Assembly: GCA_022841375.1 (NCBI GenBank)
Contig: JALHRQ010000021.1
Location: 1-49,940, forward strand
DNA length: 49,940 bases
Reading direction: 5' to 3'
Origin: Burkholderiales bacterium
GTDB lineage: Bacteria > Pseudomonadota > Gammaproteobacteria > Burkholderiales > SG8-41
Shown one piece after another: positions 45,569-49,940 of this stretch (positions within the stretch are counted from its first letter, which is position 1; every line of letters starts with the position of its first letter). Position numbers and translations under genes: made by a program. The notes beneath the pieces are model-generated. The model worked only from the letters and a program-made list of their open reading frames with translations, did no database searches and had not been told where the DNA came from.

Positions 45569-46615
45569 CTAGCTTTGGCGAATTTGCCTGCTAACCGCCC
45601 GCGTCCCGCCACCCCATGTCGGCACATACGCTGCCTTTACACCTACACCGCCGGCAACCGCGATGAGCACATCCGAGGGCCGCTCTGCAACGCGCAATTC
45701 TGCAAGCGCATCACTACTGCCCTCAGAAGCCGACAATGCCATCAGGTGTTCCCGCACTGCCGGCGACAGACGCTCAACTGGCATCACAGCACGCTCGAAA
45801 ATCCCTCGTTGCACTTCCGCTTTGCCCCAACCGCCTTGGACAAACACCTGCGCCAGCTCGGGCGGCAAGATGATTAACGGCTCACCACCACCAAGAAGCC
45901 CTTTGCTCCCGATACTACCGGCAATCAGCATCGACTCTGCGAACGTTTGAATCAACTCCTGAGGCCGATTGCTGCATGAATCTACCACCTCCACGATCCC
46001 AGACGCACCAACCACCGTCACAACGCTCGCGTCCGGCACGAAGCCGCGGTCCACGTGCAAACCTGGCCATGGACTGTCTGCTTCGTTTTCGGCAAAACAG
46101 AACGTGTATTTCGCGGGCTGGCCAATTGTTGCCATGTCGAATTCGCCGGGTCTTGCACCACCAACGTTGCGCAACAACAGGCTGACCGCCCTTCCTATCG
46201 TGGCATTTGCGCAGTTTCCCGGTCCGAGAGCATTGCCTGCCGCATTCATTCCGATTTTGGCCACAATCGGTCCATTCACGATAACGAGCGGAGCAACCGA
46301 GCCAGTCGTGGTTGCAATTCCCATGAGATTGAATTCGTCGGCCGTTAATGCCTCGACTATCGCGCCCAACACTGGCAGATACTCCGGCCGGCAGCCCGCC
46401 ATAACTGCGTTTATGGCGATGTCCCGCCAAGTTGCCTCGCCAAATGATGGCGGTAGTTCAGCAACAAGCTCATTGGCCTCAAAGCTATGTAATTTCAGCA
46501 TCCGCTCGACGCGCGCCAGTGTCGGCGGCACGACCGGTAGCCCGTCGGTCAACCCCTCTGCCGCCAGTTCTTCCTGCGCGGTTTCCCAGTGCTCAGTCCC
46601 GTTCCACAAATTCAT
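45569..46615 (-). CDS. UGSC-associated protein of the TDGLPVVP family, copy 1
   Basis: The predicted protein has 348 residues. It carries GLTDGLPVVPPTLARVERML near the start, NAVMAGCRPEYLPVLGAIVE, GNALGPGNCANATIGRAVSL, NEADSPWPGLHVDRGF and a C-terminal DVLIAVAGGVGVKAAYVP. The same landmarks in the same order occur in the protein encoded at 48631-49647, so the two are paralogues. There is no signal peptide and no membrane segment. I do not know the function; the conserved Gly-Cys (MAGC) and acidic/aromatic motifs suggest an enzyme. Its ATG overlaps, as ATGA, the stop of a fragment of a third paralogue. Confidence 0.75.
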   Translation of the reverse strand: MNLWNGTEHWETAQEELAAEGLTDGLPVVPPTLARVERMLKLHSFEANELVAELPPSFGEATWRDIAINAVMAGCRPEYLPVLGAIVEALTADEFNLMGIATTTGSVAPLVIVNGPIVAKIGMNAAGNALGPGNCANATIGRAVSLLLRNVGGARPGEFDMATIGQPAKYTFCFAENEADSPWPGLHVDRGFVPDASVVTVVGASGIVEVVDSCSNRPQELIQTFAESMLIAGSIGSKGLLGGGEPLIILPPELAQVFVQGGWGKAEVQRGIFERAVMPVERLSPAVREHLMALSASEGSSDALAELRVAERPSDVLIAVAGGVGVKAAYVPTWGGGTRAVSRQIRQS

Positions 46616-46767
46616 TTCGCGTTCTCACCTTGCAATGAATATGCCACCACAACCTTGCGGGTCTGCGGCATTCCAGCAGCGATATAAACGTCTTGCAGGA
46701 CTAGTCCGCCTGCCACGACAATTCTGATCTCATCCGGGCTGCACTTACGCCATATGGGTTCCTGCAT
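46612..46767 (-). pseudogene. C-terminal fragment of a third TDGLPVVP-family paralogue
   Basis: The fragment has 51 codons: MQEPIWRKCSPDEIRIVVAG, then LQDVYIAAGMPQTRKVVV. It matches the last 40 residues of the protein at 48631-49647 (ARSPDEIYIAVAGG, NVYIGAGMPQTRLV). The body of the gene is missing. It indicates that two paralogues once stood in tandem here and that a deletion removed most of one. It could also be a functional small protein, which I think less likely. Confidence 0.65.
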
Positions 46768-46883
46768 CTCTTAGTCCGCTCTCGCGCTGCGTGCCGGCGG
46801 AAGATGCGGCGAAAATTCAGGCACAAGCGAACACCGCAGGCATTACGGTTACTTCGTCCAATTTGCCGTGCACCCATTTCACT

Positions 46884-47864
46884 TTAGGCGAATGCGGCCA
46901 CCGGTGCCTCGTTTGTCAACCTACCATGATCGATATCGCCTCCATCAATGGCCCTGAGAATCAGGTCGGCGTCGAGGTGAGGCGCGAACAAAGACACGAA
47001 GGTCAGCGCCTGCCGACTAAGATAAGCGTGACGCCGCATCACCAGATTGAGAATGCTCGGCCGGAACAGGTGCCCAGCGTCTATCCCAACGAGTCCACGG
47101 TCGCGTGCCGGATCGAACGCAATACTGGCGAGTACCGCGATGCCCATGCCAATCTCGACATAAGTCTTGCTGATATCAGCGTCGATTGCGCTGCAGACGA
47201 TGCGAGGCTTGAGACCCGCGCGCGCAAACGCCTCATCCACAATCCGACGTCCACTGTAAGGCGCAGAATAGGCGACAATCGGGAAAGCGACGAGCTTTTT
47301 TAGTGTGAGATTAGTTTCGCGCGCGAGCGGATGCCCGCGCGGGACAATTATGCAACGCGTGAGGCGGTAGGCGGGAAGTGTAACGATTTCGCTCGTGGCC
47401 TTTTCGCCAATCGTGGTGATGCCGATGTTGGCCTCGCCACCAGCCACAAGTTCACAGCAGCTTACCGGATCGCCTTGCCGTAGCGTCAAAATCACGCCCG
47501 GAAAGCGCGTTGCAAACGTCTTCATCAAGAGGGGCAGCGCGTAGCGCGCGTGCAGATGGGTTGTTGCAATCTTGAGTTCACCGCTATCGTCAGAGGAGTC
47601 GGCGCGCCCGACCTCAGTCAAGTTTTTCGTGTCGCGCATGATGCGCAGGCCGATCCGCAAGATCTCCTCGCCTTTCGGCGTCAGTGCGGCGACTTTGTTG
47701 CGGGTACGCACAAATACGCGTACGCCTAGCGCGCGTTCCAAGTCCTGTACCTGACGGCTCAACGTCGGCTGGGAGCGGTTGAGCGCAACTGCAGCCGCTG
47801 AGATATTGAAGTCGTTGCGCACGACTGCGCAGATCGCTTCGATCTGAGCGATGTTTAGCGACAT
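46884..47864 (-). CDS. LysR-type regulator, CysB-like
   Basis: The predicted protein has 326 residues. The winged HTH lies at about 1-65 (AAVALNRSQPTLSRQVQDLE, VFVRTRNKVAALTPKGEEIL), close to the CysB/Cbl branch of LysR regulators. The effector domain lies at about 90-300. CysB-type proteins control sulfur and thiol metabolism genes, and that link is inference for this protein. It is divergent from the selenoprotein gene, with 105 bp between the starts, the usual arrangement for a LysR regulator and its target. Confidence 0.85.
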   Translation of the reverse strand: MSLNIAQIEAICAVVRNDFNISAAAVALNRSQPTLSRQVQDLERALGVRVFVRTRNKVAALTPKGEEILRIGLRIMRDTKNLTEVGRADSSDDSGELKIATTHLHARYALPLLMKTFATRFPGVILTLRQGDPVSCCELVAGGEANIGITTIGEKATSEIVTLPAYRLTRCIIVPRGHPLARETNLTLKKLVAFPIVAYSAPYSGRRIVDEAFARAGLKPRIVCSAIDADISKTYVEIGMGIAVLASIAFDPARDRGLVGIDAGHLFRPSILNLVMRRHAYLSRQALTFVSLFAPHLDADLILRAIDGGDIDHGRLTNEAPVAAFA

Positions 47865-47893
47865 GTTGCCACCGCCATGTGAATATCGAATAG

Positions 47894-47908
47894 TGCTATG
47901 TTAACGCA
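47894..47908. promoter_or_regulatory. Dyad TGC-N9-GCA, candidate LysR site
   Basis: TGCTATGTTAACGCA is an inverted repeat of TGC around an AT-rich centre. It ends four bases before the -35 box of the selenoprotein gene promoter, where an activating LysR protein would bind. The match to a strict T-N11-A box is imperfect. Confidence 0.35.
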
Positions 47909-47912
47909 TGTA

Positions 47913-47941
47913 TTGACTAAATGCCGAACGCTTTCTAGGAT
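47913..47941 (+). promoter_or_regulatory. Sigma-70-type promoter of the UGSC gene
   Basis: TTGACT (47913-47918) and TAGGAT (47936-47941) are spaced by exactly 17 nt. The -35 matches consensus at five of six positions and the -10 at four of six. The ATG at 47970 lies 28 nt after the -10. The promoter excludes the upstream in-frame start codon near 47898. Confidence 0.6.
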
Positions 47942-47969
47942 GAAATACTTTCTTCAAAAAGGAACACGC

Positions 47970-48617
47970 ATGTCTATCCTCGATTTGACGATGGTTTCGC
48001 CGCTAGCGGTTTATCTCGACGAAATTTCTAGCGCGAGCAGGCTAGCACCTCGGCCCACCACCCTTGACGGCAAGGTGCTTGGCCTGTTGCCGAACTGGCG
48101 GCCCTCTGCCATTCATATTCTGAAGTCGCTCAGCGAATTGCTGCAGGAGCGCTACAAATTGAAGGCCATCGAGATGGCGCAGCCGATGCGCGAACTGCCG
48201 TTGCGCACCGGCAAATTGCTCGATCCCATGAAGGAGCAACTCGACTCGATGGTAGGACGCGTCGACGTCGTTCTTGTTGCCAGCGGCGATTGAGGGTCGT
48301 GCACGACGTGGTGTAGCCACGTCACACCGGCCCTTGAGCTGCGCGGCATCCCTGCGGTGATGGTCGTCACTGACACGTTTTCGTTATTCGCGCGCCGCAT
48401 GTCATCGACCCAAAATTTTCCGTACGTCGTCATCGCTGAGACGCCGAACCCGATTCGCCAGCTCGAAAAAGACGCGCTGCGAGTGCGCGCCGACGCGATG
48501 ATCCAGACGGTAATCGACGGCCTCACGCTGCCGCCCATGGAAATCGAAAAACGCACCGCGCACCTTGTCAAACAGATTAATCCAGCGGGCGTCGCACGCT
48601 CCTCGGTACCGGTATAA
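47970..48617 (+). CDS. UGSC-family selenoprotein (in-frame TGA read as selenocysteine)
   Basis: The reading frame runs from the ATG at 47970 (AAAAGGA 6 nt upstream) to the TAA at 48615-48617, with one in-frame TGA at 48291-48293 (residue 108 of 215). The residues around it are VVLVASGD-[TGA]-GSCTTWCSH, the hallmark of the UGSC (seleno)protein family. The motif U-G-S-C places selenocysteine two residues before a Cys, like a redox CxxC. Downstream the frame stays protein-like (LELRGIPAVMVVTDTFSLFA, FPYVVIAETPNPIRQLEKDA) for 108 codons. A hairpin starts 11 nt after the TGA. The enzyme activity of the family is not known to me. The gene would be misannotated as two short frames by ordinary gene finders. 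A plain nonsense mutation is the alternative, but position and hairpin argue against it. Confidence 0.85.
48305..48323 (+). promoter_or_regulatory. Bacterial SECIS-like hairpin
   Basis: GACGTGG, loop TGTAG, CCACGTC: a perfect 7-bp stem with a 5-nt apical loop that has a G at its second position. It starts 11 nt after the in-frame TGA, the spacing described for the E. coli fdhF SECIS. It lies within the coding sequence, as bacterial SECIS elements do, and would recruit SelB with selenocysteyl-tRNA. Confidence 0.75.
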
Positions 48618-48630
48618 AGGAGCCACAGTG

Positions 48631-49647
48631 ATGCAAGCCGAAGTCAAACTAAAAGGCGAGTCGATCGCCGAGCTTCTCATGCGCGGCTACGATTACGCGT
48701 ACGAGCAGGGCTGGACCGACGGTCTGCCGGTCATTCCGGCCACGCCCGAGGCCGTAAGACAATTTGTCGCCGCCTCCGGCCGCAAGGCCGATGATCTCGT
48801 CGCTGTACTGCCTCCGCGAAAGGGCCAGGCAACGATCGAGGCCCTCGCGGTCAATGCGATCATGGCGGGCTGCAAGCCCGAATACATGCCTGTAATAATC
48901 GCCGCGATCGAGGGCATCAGCGATCCGACCTATCCACTGGAGCTCATGCAGGTCACCACCAACCCGATGACGCCGTTCTTTCTCGTCAATGGTCCGGTGC
49001 GTGACGAACTTGAAATCAACTACGGCACCGGCTGTCTCGGCCCCGGCTGGCGCGCAAATTCCACGATCGGACGCGCAGTACGGCTCGCACTAATTAACGT
49101 CGGTGGAGCACTGCCAGGCGTGTATTCGAAAACGAGTTTCGGTTCTCCACTGCGTTATTCATACATCTGTGCCGAGAACGAAGCGGCAAACCCGTGGACG
49201 CCGTTTCACGTCGATCGCGGCTTTAAGCGAGAGGAAAGTACGGTCACCGCATTCAAGGCGTCGAATTTCTGCAACATCTCAGGTGGTGAAGGCGTCGGCC
49301 CCGAGGAAATCCTGCGCCAGATCGCCACCAACATGCCGCCGATGTACGGCGGCGGCGACGGCGTGCTGCTGCTGCTGGGCGTGAATCACGCTCAATCGTT
49401 GCACGAAGCCGGGTTTAGTAAGCATGACATCCAGAAGCGGCTTTGGGAACTCGCAAGACTGCCTATTTCACATTTCGCCGAAGCGTTTTCGTCGACGGAA
49501 CGCCAGGCCGGACGAGGTGATGCCGAAACCGTGTGGCGTGCGCGTAGCCCCGACGAAATTTACATCGCGGTCGCCGGCGGTCCCGGCCCGCAGAATGTTT
49601 ATATAGGCGCCGGTATGCCACAAACGCGATTGGTCAAGCGGGAATAG
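48631..49647 (+). CDS. UGSC-associated protein of the TDGLPVVP family, copy 2
   Basis: The predicted protein has 338 residues from the ATG at 48631, with AAAGGAG about 8 nt upstream; it follows the selenoprotein stop by 13 bp, so the two are one operon. Landmarks are QGWTDGLPVIPATPEAVRQF, NAIMAGCKPEYMPVIIAAIE, YGTGCLGPGWRANSTIGRAV, CAENEAANPWTPFHVDRGF and SPDEIYIAVAGG at the end. It is paralogous to the product of 45569-46615. The function is unknown. Coupling to the selenoprotein suggests that the two act as subunits or successive enzymes. Confidence 0.8.
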   Translation: MQAEVKLKGESIAELLMRGYDYAYEQGWTDGLPVIPATPEAVRQFVAASGRKADDLVAVLPPRKGQATIEALAVNAIMAGCKPEYMPVIIAAIEGISDPTYPLELMQVTTNPMTPFFLVNGPVRDELEINYGTGCLGPGWRANSTIGRAVRLALINVGGALPGVYSKTSFGSPLRYSYICAENEAANPWTPFHVDRGFKREESTVTAFKASNFCNISGGEGVGPEEILRQIATNMPPMYGGGDGVLLLLGVNHAQSLHEAGFSKHDIQKRLWELARLPISHFAEAFSSTERQAGRGDAETVWRARSPDEIYIAVAGGPGPQNVYIGAGMPQTRLVKRE

Positions 49648-49894
49648 TCGGTAGACGGTCGTGGTTTCACGAAAATACCCACGGCGACCTGGCGCCGCTA
49701 ATTTCTTGGTGTTTGGTGATTAGATTCTCAACGCTTGCTGCAAGGACCTTGTCTGACGCGTCGGCAGTCTGTTGTGAGACTGGCACTCCCTGAAAAACCG
49801 AAGAATTCGGTCTAGGTGGTAGATGTCATCTACCATTTGACTCACGTGCCGATTAAATTTTAATCAGAAAATCTCTGTAAGTCATTGATTTATT
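49648..49894. other. Gene-free stretch before tRNA-Pro
   Basis: No supportable gene is present. It contains a short dyad (ggtagatgtcatctacc) at about 49819-49835, which could be part of a terminator or regulator site, and an AT-rich end. Confidence 0.4.
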
Positions 49895-49940
49895 TGGTCG
49901 GGGCGAGAGGATTTTAACCTCCGACCACCTGCACCCCATG
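49895..49940 (-). tRNA. tRNA-Pro(GGG), partial at window edge, T-loop substituted
   Basis: On the minus strand the sequence reads CATGGGGTG (anticodon GGG), a variable region, GGTCGGAGG, T-loop TTAAAAT, CCTCTCGCCCCGA and CCA. It matches the 3' half of tRNA-Pro(GGG), where TTCAAAT or TTCGAAT is expected. The change hits the near-universal C56, so this may be a decayed copy or attachment-site remnant rather than a working gene. The 5' half lies outside the window. Confidence 0.65.

Noticed and set aside
46791-47303. 170-residue plus-strand frame overlapping the LysR gene
   Set aside because: Most of it is antisense to the effector domain of the LysR protein, and it shows no family motif.
47898-47970. 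Upstream in-frame start for the selenoprotein gene
   Set aside because: The extra 24 residues would start before the -35 box of the likely promoter and lack a ribosome site. The ATG at 47970 has AAAAGGA.
48357-48617. Separate small gene downstream of the TGA
   Set aside because: Same frame as the upstream part, no ribosome site at its GTG/ATG, and the SECIS-like hairpin explains the stop.
1-49940. CRISPR array
   Set aside because: I saw no regularly spaced short direct repeats with unique spacers. The repeats found are coding, tRNA-related or REP-like.

Overview
The window is bacterial and dense in genes, and most likely proteobacterial, with Betaproteobacteria as my best guess. The grounds are the yjbEFGH-type genes, a Wzx/Wzy/Wza-style exopolysaccharide (EPS) locus, HigA- and BrnT-type addiction modules, IS1182/IS66 remnants and heteromeric acyl-CoA dehydrogenases. 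No rRNA or full-length tRNA is present, so a finer placement would be guesswork.

Layout. (1) 1-2345, minus: N-terminal part of a large Ig-like repeat surface protein that continues off the left edge. (2) 3114-9203, minus: a yjbE-yjbF-yjbGH set in which the YjbG-like, YjbH-like and PAP2 phosphatase parts form one polypeptide, followed by a MORN-repeat protein. (3) 9428-12341: a spermidine-synthase-like protein and, divergent from it, a WecA-family sugar-phosphate transferase with an unusual cysteine-rich N-terminal insert. (4) 12381-34151, minus: one long EPS locus. It encodes a Wza-like SLBB exporter, a chain-length protein without kinase, AsnB, two heparinase-like proteins, a polymerase, a flippase, two GT4 glycosyltransferases, Gfo/Idh oxidoreductases, a methyltransferase, a decayed acyltransferase, WecB and WecC. 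Together with the WecA-like enzyme this suggests a lipid-linked, Wzx/Wzy-type polymer that starts with GlcNAc-P and contains ManNAcA. AsnB may amidate a uronic acid. Only two further glycosyltransferases are present, so the repeat unit may be short.

(5) 34.2-39.7 kb: a scrap-yard between two diverged direct repeats, each carrying the 3' half of a tRNA-Arg and its terminator. It holds a sulfatase gutted by an internal deletion, an apparently intact sulfatase-maturating radical SAM enzyme, a duplicated and partly broken brnT/antitoxin module, a HigA antitoxin whose toxin is reduced to 17 residues, nested GC-rich repeats and an IS1182-type transposase remnant. (6) 39.8-44.4 kb, minus: two acyl-CoA dehydrogenase subunits and an NDP-forming acyl-CoA synthetase, visibly GC-richer. 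(7) 44.5-45.5 kb: an IS66 fragment joined to the C-terminus of a P4-type integrase and a tRNA-Phe fragment.

(8) 45.6-49.6 kb: the most interesting part. A CysB-type LysR gene and its minus-strand neighbours face a plus-strand gene with an in-frame TGA in the motif D-TGA-G-S-C. Exactly 11 nt after the TGA lies a perfect 7-bp hairpin, and the reading frame stays open for another 108 codons. I read this as a UGSC-family selenoprotein with a bacterial SECIS. It is accompanied by two full paralogues, and one fragment, of a family with the motif TDGLPV(V/I)P. The window ends inside a tRNA-Pro(GGG) that has a substituted T-loop.
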